Source: Scalindua sp964344685 (lineage in GTDB: Bacteria; Planctomycetota; Brocadiia; Brocadiales; Scalinduaceae). From it: DNA of 64,000 nt. The translations under genes and the position numbers were made by a program. The stretch lies in assembly GCA_964344685.1 (NCBI GenBank), contig CAYFOK010000009.1, forward strand, positions 62,001 to 126,000, given 5' to 3'. Below are positions 17,861-26,095 of the stretch, piece after piece (the first letter of the stretch is position 1; each line of letters starts with the position of its first letter). The notes beneath the pieces are model-generated. The model was given only the letters and a program-made list of their open reading frames with translations, had not been told where the DNA came from and did not search any database.

Positions 17861-18097
17861 ATGAGAGATAAGGTAAATACTAATTTTGATATAGGTAAGC
17901 TTGTTTTTGAAGGTATGATGACCGTTTTCATCGTACTGATATTCCTGTTCATTGCGCAGAACTGGGTATTGACAGACAGTGTTGAAACATCGTTTCAGGC
18001 AACCTGCAGTGTGTCTGACGGCAGAGTAGGGAGTGGCGAGCATCTATTCTATGAAACCAACAGAGTTATTGACGGCGATGACTTAATACTGCGCTAA
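17861..18097 (+). CDS. Small single-pass membrane protein, unknown
   Basis: A 78-residue protein with one strong transmembrane helix (FEGMMTVFIVLIFLFIAQNW, about residues 17-36) followed by a 40-residue tail containing one Cys. A purine-rich AAAAGGGAG site lies about 7 bp upstream of the ATG, which supports translation. I do not recognise the family. The stop is 4 bp before the left end of a 138-bp MITE-like element (18102-18239), so the element has landed right behind this gene or supplies its transcript end. Confidence 0.55.
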   Translation: MRDKVNTNFDIGKLVFEGMMTVFIVLIFLFIAQNWVLTDSVETSFQATCSVSDGRVGSGEHLFYETNRVIDGDDLILR

Positions 18098-18101
18098 ATT
18101 T

Positions 18102-18239
18102 CAGTGCTGTCAGGTTAGGTTTTTGCGCGTACGACTTTTGTCATACCAGAACGCCTCCCCCGTGTTCCCGTCATTACGGTAATGACAGTTATTGGACAAA
18201 TAAATGTAACGTTTGCAAAAACCTAACCTGATAACACTG
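18102..18239. mobile_element. MITE-like element with 25-bp terminal inverted repeats
   Basis: The ends CAGTGCTGTCAGGTTAGG... (18102-18126) and the reverse complement of 18215-18239 match at 23 of 25 positions. The element is 138 bp and non-coding. Inside there is a smaller inverted repeat around GTCATTACGGTAATGAC (about 18171-18187). No clear target-site duplication is visible, and no transposase with such ends is in the window. It fits a non-autonomous transposon derivative mobilised in trans. Confidence 0.65.
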
Positions 18240-18299
18240 GATAGTACTGACAATCAGATTTAAGATTGAGTAAATGTGTAATTAAAGTAAATTAAAGAT

Positions 18300-18331
18300 T
18301 TGACAATTTGTAATGGTTATTGTTTAATAAC
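18300..18331 (+). promoter_or_regulatory. Promoter with overlapping Fur/PerR-like operator
   Basis: TTGACA (18300-18305), a 17-bp spacer and TTTAAT (18323-18328) form a strong sigma-70 promoter 50 bp upstream of the Fur-family gene. A perfect 6-4-6 palindrome, GTTATT-N4-AATAAC (18316-18331), overlaps the -10. Its composition resembles Fur/PerR boxes, so autorepression is plausible. Confidence 0.5.
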
Positions 18332-18381
18332 TTTTAAATTGTATTCTTAAAGTATTGTTCTAAATTTTAATTGGTGCTTAA

Positions 18382-18804
18382 ATGTATACATCTGAAGATT
18401 TGATAGAAAAATTCAGGAGTAAGAGTTATAAGATTACACCTCAACGTTTGGGAATATTTAAAATACTTGAGGGTAATCTGGATCATCCTTCTGCTGACGA
18501 TATTTTTGCCACAATCAGGAAAACCTATCCTACAATCTCATTTACTACTGTTTATAAGACGCTGGATATCCTGGAGAAGATGGGTGAAATCCTTAAGATT
18601 ACCATAGATGATGAAAGAAATCATTACGATCCGAATACATCTACGCACCACCACATTATCTGTTTAGGATGCAATAAAATCTCTGATGTTGATGCCGACA
18701 GTGTAAACCCTGAACTTCCAGACGGAATTTTGAAAGAGTTTACACCTACCAGATACCACGTCTCTTTCTACGGTACCTGTAAAGATTGTTTAAGCAAGCA
18801 ATAG
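18382..18804 (+). CDS. Fur-family transcriptional regulator (Fur/PerR-like)
   Basis: A 140-residue metal-dependent regulator. The N-terminal winged helix contains KITPQRLGIFKIL and TISFTTVYKTLDILEKMGEI, the recognition helix of the family. The dimerisation domain has the metal-binding segment HHHIICLGCNKISDVD. A structural zinc site is formed by CLGC and the C-terminal YGTCKDC. Whether it senses iron (Fur) or peroxide (PerR) cannot be decided by eye. It is preceded by a strong promoter with an overlapping palindrome and followed 76 bp later by a TlpA-like thioredoxin gene, which suits a redox or iron role. Confidence 0.88.
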   Translation: MYTSEDLIEKFRSKSYKITPQRLGIFKILEGNLDHPSADDIFATIRKTYPTISFTTVYKTLDILEKMGEILKITIDDERNHYDPNTSTHHHIICLGCNKISDVDADSVNPELPDGILKEFTPTRYHVSFYGTCKDCLSKQ

Positions 18805-18880
18805 TATTAGCTGCTTTCCGCTGTATATTGTCTTTTATACTACTACACTTTTAGGTTTTAAATAATTTGAGGGTTTGCTC

Positions 18881-19408
18881 ATGGATAAAGTAATGAGACT
18901 ATTTGTGATTTTGCTTTTCAGTATGCTTGGGATGTGCTTTGTTTCTTTCAATGCAACAGAAGATAAAGTATTTGCTGATGAAGAGACAGGTGTAGATATA
19001 GGGAATAGAGCGGCTTCATTCAGCCTGCTGACCCTTGACGGCAAGGAGATTGAGTTGGAATCCTTTGCAAAAGATAAGGTTACCTTAATGGTTTTCGGTA
19101 CCACATGGTGTCCGTCGTGCAGGCATGAAATACCGATTCTCAAGGAATATTACAGCGAGCTTAAAGATGATGGTCTGAATGTGTTAGGCATTGACGTTCA
19201 GGAAAGTGCAAAAAAGGTTAAATCTCTTGTAGATAAGCATGAGATAAATTATCCGGTAGTTCTTGATTCAAAAGCTGTTGCGGCCAGACTCTATAAGGTT
19301 GTAGGCATACCACTTAATATTGTGGTGGACAGGGATGGGATAATACAGTACAAGGCTAATAAACCTCCGGAAAAAGAGCTGTTGAAGAAGTTATTACAGA
19401 AGAAATAG
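18881..19408 (+). CDS. TlpA/ResA-like thioredoxin-family protein
   Basis: About 175 residues, starting at ATG 18881, seven bases after TTGAGGG; an in-frame TTG at 18875 is less likely. The N-terminal hydrophobic stretch (FVILLFSMLGMCFVSF) is a signal peptide or anchor. The AhpC/TSA-type fold follows, with GNRAASFSLLTLDGKEIEL, the active site TTWCPSCRHEIP (CxxC) and cis-Pro region VVGIPLNIVVDRDG. Such proteins reduce apo-cytochrome cysteines or other disulfides outside the cytoplasm, a relevant role in an organism with this many c-type hemes. The exact partner is unknown. Confidence 0.85.
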   Translation: MDKVMRLFVILLFSMLGMCFVSFNATEDKVFADEETGVDIGNRAASFSLLTLDGKEIELESFAKDKVTLMVFGTTWCPSCRHEIPILKEYYSELKDDGLNVLGIDVQESAKKVKSLVDKHEINYPVVLDSKAVAARLYKVVGIPLNIVVDRDGIIQYKANKPPEKELLKKLLQKK

Positions 19409-19438
19409 TGGCGTGATATCGGGGTGGTGGGCTGTAAT

Positions 19439-21046
19439 TTAAAATTCGCCGGCTAAAGAAAAATCATCAATATTGTTTACATCAATCCTATGGCCTGAAA
19501 TCGTCTGGATCTTAATTTTATTTCCACGCTGAACTAACTGGTTGAGCATGTCCCGAATATCCATCTTCTGGAACTCCGGTTTATTTCGGAACTCCTGTAT
19601 GAAAGTTTTAACGACTTCCAGACCATTCACCGTCAGTTTCATCATTCCGGTCCATTCTCCGTAGTATTCAGTTCCTGGCTGATCATAAATAATCTTTTCC
19701 AGATAATAGTTGTCTTCTGGAAAGAGTGACTTGCCCTCCACATGATGTACATGAACAAAATCAGACTGATACTGCTTATCAAGGGAGAAGACGGAATCAA
19801 CGATAAGGACAATGTCTGACGGGTCATCAAGTATTATGCTGAGAACGTATTTTTTGAAGAGAACGTCACCAAACAGAATAACTGATTCTTCCCTGGTAGT
19901 ATCTATAGCCTTGCTGAGGGAAACCATTTCTCCTGTTGTTTCATAGTCGTCATTCGCAATAATATTTAAATTAGGAAGATTGATTGTCTCTCTCTTATAT
20001 CCGGCTACTACCATTATGTTTTTGATATGGTGTTCGTTAAGATGTTCAACTGCCCGCTCCAGAATACTCTTTTTTCCGATTTTAATCATAGTTTTAGGAA
20101 TGCACTCCGTGAGCTTTCCCAATTGATCTCCACGGGTAGACGCAAGGATAATGGCGCTTCGCTGGTTTCCTCTTTTCGGGCTTAAGTAGTGTTCTTCGGC
20201 CATGGCAAGCTCCTTGTCATCTTGTAGACGAAAGATCTCTTTAACAGGGACAATGGAATCTTCGACGCTGAGCAGGTTTTGTTCCTGACATATTTGTTGT
20301 GCAATCTCCTGCATTTTTTGAATAGAACCACGGAAAATATGATTTGCCCAGATGACCAGCGAAATTTGCTGTTTTCTAAATTCATCGGTAGGGGTAGTGT
20401 AATACTTAGTGGGGACTATTATGACTGGAGCACGATTTTCCCACTCATTCATAAAATCAAAAATTTCGCATGCGTTGGTTAATTTGCTGTGGACCAGGAT
20501 TGCATCCGCTCCTGCCAGATGATACGCTTCCGCACGACTCAAAGCTTCTTTGAGTCCCCATCCAGCGATGAAGGCCTCTACTCGTGCAACAATAACAAAA
20601 TCATCGTCCTTCTGAATATCTTTACCCGCCTTTATTTTCCCGCAAAACTCCTCGACATTGGCTAAAGGCTGAGCTCCTTCCCGTAGAAAGCTGTTTGTTT
20701 TTGGGAAAATTTTATCTTCGATGCAGACTCCTGCAATGTCTCTCTGTTCCAGTTTCTTGACGAGACGGCGCATATTGTTAAAGTTGCCAAACCCGGTATC
20801 CCCATCCATGAGAATAGGAATTGTAGTGGCGTCGCTCATAAACTCTAAAACGTCTAAAATCTGTGTCCAGCTCGCTTCGTTATTATCCCTGACGCCTAAA
20901 GAACCGGAAATTGAAAGCCCGCTGCCCCAGATCCCTTTGAATCCAGCTTCTTCAACTATTTTAGCCGACATACCGCTATGAGCTTCCATAAGAAACTCCA
21001 GTTGCGGATTCGATATTAATTGTTTTAGTTGTGTTGTTTTTTTCAT
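19439..21046 (-). CDS. Phosphoenolpyruvate mutase-nucleotidyltransferase fusion
   Basis: A 535-residue two-domain protein. Residues about 1-290 are an isocitrate-lyase-superfamily barrel with the PEP mutase signature EDKIFPKTNSF and GDTGFGNFNNMRR, which indicates rearrangement of PEP to phosphonopyruvate, the entry step of phosphonate synthesis. Residues about 295-535 are a nucleotidyltransferase-like domain (AIILASTRGDQLGKLTECIP, then NIIANDDYETTGEMVSLSKA). The usual glycine-rich LAAGxGxR loop is degenerate, so CMP transfer is uncertain. Related PepM-PntC fusions attach CMP to aminoethylphosphonate. No phosphonopyruvate decarboxylase or transaminase is nearby. The gene stands alone and points towards the thioredoxin gene. 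Confidence 0.85.
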   Translation of the reverse strand: MKKTTQLKQLISNPQLEFLMEAHSGMSAKIVEEAGFKGIWGSGLSISGSLGVRDNNEASWTQILDVLEFMSDATTIPILMDGDTGFGNFNNMRRLVKKLEQRDIAGVCIEDKIFPKTNSFLREGAQPLANVEEFCGKIKAGKDIQKDDDFVIVARVEAFIAGWGLKEALSRAEAYHLAGADAILVHSKLTNACEIFDFMNEWENRAPVIIVPTKYYTTPTDEFRKQQISLVIWANHIFRGSIQKMQEIAQQICQEQNLLSVEDSIVPVKEIFRLQDDKELAMAEEHYLSPKRGNQRSAIILASTRGDQLGKLTECIPKTMIKIGKKSILERAVEHLNEHHIKNIMVVAGYKRETINLPNLNIIANDDYETTGEMVSLSKAIDTTREESVILFGDVLFKKYVLSIILDDPSDIVLIVDSVFSLDKQYQSDFVHVHHVEGKSLFPEDNYYLEKIIYDQPGTEYYGEWTGMMKLTVNGLEVVKTFIQEFRNKPEFQKMDIRDMLNQLVQRGNKIKIQTISGHRIDVNNIDDFSLAGEF

Positions 21047-21414
21047 CTACTAAATTGAGTTTTTGAACTTTTGTTAAATTAGCGAGGTTGGAGCTGAATG
21101 TCCTGATCAATCAATTTATCATAAATCTCATGAGGTTGTCAAAGCCAATTACGGGCAGTCATAAATGGTTGTTTTGCCCTTACCAGCTGATTTTATTTAA
21201 GACTGTTAATTGTGTGAGTATCTCATTTTCTTATTGTTATTACCCTATAACACAGGTAGAATAAAATATTCTGCTGAATAATTTATAGTCTGTTTCAGCA
21301 GAATACATGCGAGTTGTTAACAAATACGACTTAAAGTAACTGTTTACTGTTGAGGCGGTTCTTACAAAACAGACTCAATACAGGGAACTTAATATTAAGA
21401 AAAGGACCTAATTA
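21047..21414. other. Divergent spacer with a 12-bp-stem hairpin
   Basis: The spacer between the PEP mutase gene (minus) and the PHP gene (plus) contains one notable structure. TATTCTGCTGAA (21267-21278) is perfectly inverted as TTCAGCAGAATA (21294-21305) across a 15-nt loop. It may be an operator or part of a leader. Nothing else is supported. Confidence 0.45.
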
Positions 21415-22233
21415 GTGATAGACTATCACATGCATACTAATCGATGCGGCCATGCAGATGGAGAAATGGCCGATTATGTCAGGGAGGCAATAAATTGCGG
21501 TCTTGATGAAATAGGTTTTAATGACCATTTGCCTTTACGAGGTGATAGGGGTAAGGAGCTTGGCCTGGCAATGGCACTAGATGAACTTAAGGATTATGTA
21601 GACGATGTCCTGGAGCTACGGAAGTCATTTCCTGAGATTAAAATTAAGTTGGGAATAGAAGCTGACTATACTCCTGACTCTGTAACATATACTAAAGAGC
21701 TTATAACAAGGCATGAATTCGATTATGTAATGGGTTCAGTACATTACATTGGAGAGTGGGCTTTTGATCATCCGGGAGAGCGCGATAAATGGGATAGCAA
21801 GGATGTAGATTTAGTTTACAAGGAGTATTTTGAATTACTCCGTAAATCTGCCTGCACCATGCTTTTTGACATCATTGGACATTGTGATCTCGTGAAGAAG
21901 TTTGGGAACCGGCCAAGTCATGAACTACTGGATGATTTAGAAGAGACTGCGAAGGTATTTAAAGAGTGTGGAGTTGCGGTAGAGATTAATACCTCAGGTT
22001 TGAGAAAGCCGGTAAATGAGATCTATCCTTCATGTGAAATACTAAAGGTTTATAAGAGATTCGATATACCTATTGTTTTCGGTTCTGATGCACACACTCC
22101 CGGTGATGTGGGTAAAGATCTTGAAAAAGCGGTATCGCTTGCAGGACAGGCAGGTTACAAGGAATTCGTTACTTTTGAGAATAGAAATATGAAGAATCAT
22201 AAACTTGATTATGGGAAATCTATTCATTGTTAG
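21415..22233 (+). CDS. hisJ: PHP-domain histidinol-phosphatase (HisK/HisJ family)
   Basis: A 272-residue metal-dependent phosphatase of the PHP superfamily that would convert histidinol phosphate to histidinol. The metal ligands appear as DYHMHTNRCGHADGE at the very N-terminus, FNDHLPL, GIEADY, GSVHYIG, GHCDL and GSDAHTPGD near the C-terminus. Length and motif order match the HisJ family. The GTG at 21415 directly precedes the first metal motif, so no upstream start is needed. No other his genes are nearby. Family members with other phosphate substrates cannot be excluded. Confidence 0.83.
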   Translation: MIDYHMHTNRCGHADGEMADYVREAINCGLDEIGFNDHLPLRGDRGKELGLAMALDELKDYVDDVLELRKSFPEIKIKLGIEADYTPDSVTYTKELITRHEFDYVMGSVHYIGEWAFDHPGERDKWDSKDVDLVYKEYFELLRKSACTMLFDIIGHCDLVKKFGNRPSHELLDDLEETAKVFKECGVAVEINTSGLRKPVNEIYPSCEILKVYKRFDIPIVFGSDAHTPGDVGKDLEKAVSLAGQAGYKEFVTFENRNMKNHKLDYGKSIHC

Positions 22234-22254
22234 AAAATGTCTTGAAAGTTTTGA

Positions 22255-22989
22255 ATGGTTAGATTGAGTGAATTCAGGCTGAATACGTTACCTGCAAGTG
22301 GTAAGCTGCTGTGCACCCTTTTCCTGATTTGTATGGGAATAGGTTTTGTCTTTTCACAATTAAATGTTTTTCTCACTTACAACAGGGCAGACGGAAAAAC
22401 CGGGTTCTCGCTTCAAGACATAGTTTTGACTTATTACGGCCAGCCTGGTGTATTACTTGTAGAGTCGAAACTTAATGGAACTATGCGGGAGCATCTTGAA
22501 AATGAGTACGAAAGGAATATTCTGATTCATTGGGCAAAGGGAGGCGCTGTAAAAGAGAAGTCCGATGAAGTTAAAGGTATCATAATAAAAAGATGTCTGC
22601 GGTGCCATACTGCCGGAGGAGATGCGGCATTTGCGCCGTTTGACACGTTATCAGTAGTCAGCAACGTTTTTACGAGGATTAACAATGGAATATCAGTACC
22701 CAGGCTTATAACGCTTAGTCATATCCATATGATCAGCATTGGTGTGATTTTTGCCTTGAGCGGAATAATTTTTTTGTTTACGTCGATTAATGAGAGACTT
22801 AAAATGACCTTGTTAATCTTCCCTTTTGGTTCATTGCTGATGGATGTATTTTCCTGGTGGTTAACAAAATTAACACCAGTCTTTGCAATTACCGTTTTTA
22901 TCGGAGGTATTTTTACGGTAATTGGATTCTTTATACAGTTTGTAATATCTTTACTGACGATGTGGAAGTCTTCCGGAGAATCTACTTGA
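22255..22989 (+). CDS. Membrane protein with one c-type heme motif, unknown
   Basis: The 244-residue protein has an N-terminal membrane helix (about residues 18-38) and a soluble loop with one heme motif, RCLRCHTAGGDAAFAPFD. Three or four C-terminal membrane helices follow, with LSHIHMISIGVIFALSGIIF among them. The His residues in this helix could bind a b-type heme or metal. The loop with the CxxCH should face the periplasm/anammoxosome side. It begins 21 bp after the PHP gene. I do not recognise a named family; a redox-linked membrane component is an inference. Confidence 0.65.
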   Translation: MVRLSEFRLNTLPASGKLLCTLFLICMGIGFVFSQLNVFLTYNRADGKTGFSLQDIVLTYYGQPGVLLVESKLNGTMREHLENEYERNILIHWAKGGAVKEKSDEVKGIIIKRCLRCHTAGGDAAFAPFDTLSVVSNVFTRINNGISVPRLITLSHIHMISIGVIFALSGIIFLFTSINERLKMTLLIFPFGSLLMDVFSWWLTKLTPVFAITVFIGGIFTVIGFFIQFVISLLTMWKSSGEST

Positions 22990-23070
22990 ATGATTGGTTC
23001 AGTGGGTTAGGATAGACATACTTGTAATAGATAAACCCTACGTTTTCTTTAGTTGAAAGGAGTTTGATTT

Positions 23071-23457
23071 ATGTCTGATGATATGAACGGGCCATATAGC
23101 GAAAAAGTGATGGACCATTTTATGGAACCCAGAAATATGGGAGATATAAAAGATGCAGATGCGGTTGGCACTGTGGGAAATCCTGCTTGTGGTGATGTAA
23201 TGAGACTGTACTTAAAAGTAGAGGACAATAAAATAACAGAAGCGAAGTTTAAGACATTCGGTTGTGGCGCTGCTATTGCAACAAGCAGTATGGCTACCGA
23301 GATGATTAAAGACAAGTCGTTGGAGGAAGCCGAGCAGGTTACAAACCAGGCTGTAGCTGATGCGCTGGATGGTCTGCCTCCAAATAAGATGCACTGTTCT
23401 GTTCTGGCTCAGGAAGCAATTGAAGCGGCAATCAAGAACTATAAAGAGAAAAAGTAG
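23071..23457 (+). CDS. nifU: NifU/IscU-type iron-sulfur cluster scaffold
   Basis: A 128-residue scaffold protein on which 2Fe-2S or 4Fe-4S clusters are assembled. The three conserved cysteines are in GNPACGDVM, FGCGAAIATSS and HCSVLAQEA, the canonical arrangement of NifU-N/IscU proteins. The N-terminus PYSEKVMDHFMEPRNMG is also typical. The ATG has an AAAGGAG ribosome binding site 8 bp upstream. No cysteine desulfurase lies next to it here. The stand-alone short form is common in anaerobes. Confidence 0.9.
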   Translation: MSDDMNGPYSEKVMDHFMEPRNMGDIKDADAVGTVGNPACGDVMRLYLKVEDNKITEAKFKTFGCGAAIATSSMATEMIKDKSLEEAEQVTNQAVADALDGLPPNKMHCSVLAQEAIEAAIKNYKEKK

Positions 23458-23514
23458 CAACCGGCTGACGAACGCCTGCTTGTCGCTTTTCTGACGACGG
23501 GCATGTGTTCGGAT

Positions 23515-23745
23515 CAGAATTGGAATTCTCACGTAAGCGAGGAAATGTCCTTACTCTTGCCTGCCTGGCTGATTGTCGGGCAAGTAAGGGGTCCAGCATA
23601 GTCCTTGCTCTTGCAAGTCGTGTCCGAGGCAGACCCACCTTGCCGGAGAGTCTAAAGCTGGAATTCCTACCCGTCTCAACCGTAACAGCCTTGTCGGGAT
23701 GGCGAACGGCTTGGCTGGGAGGGTCTAAAGAGAGGATGTTAAATA
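23515..23745. repeat. Dispersed hairpin repeat copy
   Basis: Contains CTCACGTAAGCGAGG, TCCTTACTCTTGCCTGCC and the block CTGATTGTCGGGCAAGTAAG, which matches 10900-10925, plus CCTTGCTCTTGCAAG. It fills the spacer between the convergent nifU and TPR genes. Confidence 0.6.
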
Positions 23746-23755
23746 ATTAATTGTC

Positions 23756-26095
23756 TTATTTACGGCTATTCAGTTTCTTGTACAGTGCGACTTCTCTCTT
23801 CGCCTGAAGGTGCATGCCCTTTTCCCGGTATACTACTCCTAAATTGTAATGAACATCCGGCAAATCCGGATTTGATTCTATTACTTTCTTGTATTCCAGT
23901 ATAGCATCGTCATACATTCGCTGTTTACTGTAGACTATGCCAAGATTGTAATGAGCGGCTTCGTCGTCCGGATTTAACTCTATGGTCTTTTTGAATGATT
24001 CAATTGCGTTGTCATACATTTTTTTCTTGTTATAAGCAATACCAATATTAAAGTGTGCTTCAGAGTATTCAGGATTAATATTAATAGCTTTTTTATATTG
24101 TGAGATTGCCTGTGTGAGCATTACCTTTTTTACATACGTGGTGCCTAGATTATTATACGCCTCAGCATATTCAGGGTTGTTTTCAATTGCCATATTGTAT
24201 TGTTCTATGGCTTCGTTGAACATTTTTTTGCTGTCGTAAGCTACTCCGCGATTATTGTACGCTTCCGCATAATTCGGATTTAAATCCAGGGCTGCTTTAT
24301 AAAATGCTATTGCTTTATCTATGTCTCCCAGTTTGGAATATACTACTCCAAGATTATTGTATACTTCGTCATAGTCAGATTTTAATTTTTTAGCCTTGTT
24401 GTAATAGGTAACAGCATCTTCCAGCTCTCCACTGTCATCACACAAAACTCCAAGATTATTATAAGCTTCGGCAAAAGAAGGGTCTATTTCCAATGCCTTT
24501 TTATGTGCCTTGACAGCTTCATCATGGTTTCCTCTTCCCCTGCATACAATACCAAGTGCGTTCCATGCTTCAGCGTTGTCAGAGGCCAGTTCAAGTGCTT
24601 TTGAATAAGAAGAGTATGCTTCGTTACGTTTTTTTTCTCCCCTGTAAGCATTGCCAAGGTTGTAGTGGCACAATGCATTGTCAGGGTCAAGAGTTAATGC
24701 CTTATTGTATAGAGAAATAGCTTTTTCGTAATTTCCAATACTGCTATACGAATTGCCCAGTTCATGTAGAGCATTTACATGCTTGTTATTGATTTTCAGT
24801 GCATTTCTAAGAGTAGAAATCGCGTCGTCATAAAACTTCTTTTTTGAATAAGCGAGTCCAAGGTTATAATAAATTTCTGCATTGTCAGTTTCTATGTCTA
24901 ATGCATTTTTATATTCTACAATCGCATCATCCAAATTGTCTTCTCTATAGTAAAGAAGTCCCATATTGTAATGAGCATCACAATTCTTAGAGTCAATCTC
25001 CAGGACCGCCTTGAAATTGGAAGCTGCATCTTTATTGTCTCCATTGTTCATATTAATAATACCCAGGTTATAAAGCGAAGGTACATGCTGCGGGTCTGTT
25101 TTAAGGGCATTGGCATATTCTCTCTTAGCGCTTGGTCTCTTTCCACTTTCTTCGTAACAACACCCCAGATAATAGTGTGCTTCAACATTAGGTGTATCAG
25201 CGCTTATGACCTTTTTGAACTCGGTAATTGCTCTGTCAGTTGATCCGATCTTTCTATAAAGAACGCCAAGATGAAAAGTTGCGTCGATATGCTTTGTATT
25301 AAGCTCAATTACTTTATTGTATGTGTTAATAGCTTCATCTATCTCTTCATTATATTCATAAGATAAGCCAAGGTTGTAATGAATGGCGTCATCATCAGGG
25401 GCAAATACTAAAGCTTTTTTATATTCAGAAATAGCTGAGGTAAACTTCTGCTTCTTGTTAAAAGCAAGTCCAAGGCAATAATACGGGGTGTAGGTTTTCG
25501 GTTTATTAATAACAACTGCGTTTAATGTTGAAATGGCTTCGTCATACATCCCCATCTTGTAATATGCTATTCCCAGGTTATGGTTGGTGTTTACATTATT
25601 TTTATCCAGCGCCATGACCGTTTCCCATTGTTTGATAGCTTCGTCAATTCGGTCAGTATAAAAGGAAATCAGGCCAATTTCATAATACCCTTCCAGAGCG
25701 GTAGGGATCCCTGCTTTCGTCAGCCTCTCTATCTTTGCCTTCAGTTTGTTAATCTTTATCTTAGATCTTTGAGATATTTTTGGCTGCTTCCTGTCCAGCT
25801 GTAGCAGAGAAGGGATGTTTGCACCTTTGCGTTCCACTTTCAACATCTCTTCGAGATCTCTTTTCTGCTCTTTCAAGAGATTTCTTCCCTCTTCATACAT
25901 ATGGTTCACAATGTTTAATTGTGACTTTAGATCATCTACCTGTGCTCTTTTCTCTTTTAATTTTGCCTCAAGGGCCTCCTTTTGAAAGAAATACCAGGAA
26001 AAAATATCCTTTATAAAATTAATAGATTTCAGGAAGAAGTTTTCACTTGTCAACTGTGAAGGACCCTTTTCTTTGTCGGTAAAGAAATTTCTCAT
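23756..26095 (-). CDS. Large TPR-repeat protein
   Basis: A 779-residue protein. The first about 120 residues are polar with heptad-like coiled-coil character (FFQKEALEAKLKEKRAQVDD). The rest is an uninterrupted array of roughly 18 tetratricopeptide repeats with the consensus AEAYNNLGVVYxxKxxxDEAIxxYKKALELNP. No signal peptide or membrane helix is obvious. TPR arrays are protein-interaction scaffolds; the partner is unknown. Its ATG overlaps the TGA of ppdK (ATGA, 26092-26095), so the two are translationally coupled. Very regular repeats suggest internal duplication. Confidence 0.85.
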   Translation of the reverse strand: MRNFFTDKEKGPSQLTSENFFLKSINFIKDIFSWYFFQKEALEAKLKEKRAQVDDLKSQLNIVNHMYEEGRNLLKEQKRDLEEMLKVERKGANIPSLLQLDRKQPKISQRSKIKINKLKAKIERLTKAGIPTALEGYYEIGLISFYTDRIDEAIKQWETVMALDKNNVNTNHNLGIAYYKMGMYDEAISTLNAVVINKPKTYTPYYCLGLAFNKKQKFTSAISEYKKALVFAPDDDAIHYNLGLSYEYNEEIDEAINTYNKVIELNTKHIDATFHLGVLYRKIGSTDRAITEFKKVISADTPNVEAHYYLGCCYEESGKRPSAKREYANALKTDPQHVPSLYNLGIINMNNGDNKDAASNFKAVLEIDSKNCDAHYNMGLLYYREDNLDDAIVEYKNALDIETDNAEIYYNLGLAYSKKKFYDDAISTLRNALKINNKHVNALHELGNSYSSIGNYEKAISLYNKALTLDPDNALCHYNLGNAYRGEKKRNEAYSSYSKALELASDNAEAWNALGIVCRGRGNHDEAVKAHKKALEIDPSFAEAYNNLGVLCDDSGELEDAVTYYNKAKKLKSDYDEVYNNLGVVYSKLGDIDKAIAFYKAALDLNPNYAEAYNNRGVAYDSKKMFNEAIEQYNMAIENNPEYAEAYNNLGTTYVKKVMLTQAISQYKKAININPEYSEAHFNIGIAYNKKKMYDNAIESFKKTIELNPDDEAAHYNLGIVYSKQRMYDDAILEYKKVIESNPDLPDVHYNLGVVYREKGMHLQAKREVALYKKLNSRK

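Noticed and set aside
17641..17952. Minus-strand 103-codon hydrophobic frame
   Set aside because: It overlaps the 17861-18097 gene in antisense, and its hydrophobicity mirrors low-complexity AT-rich DNA and the opposing membrane helix. No ribosome site.
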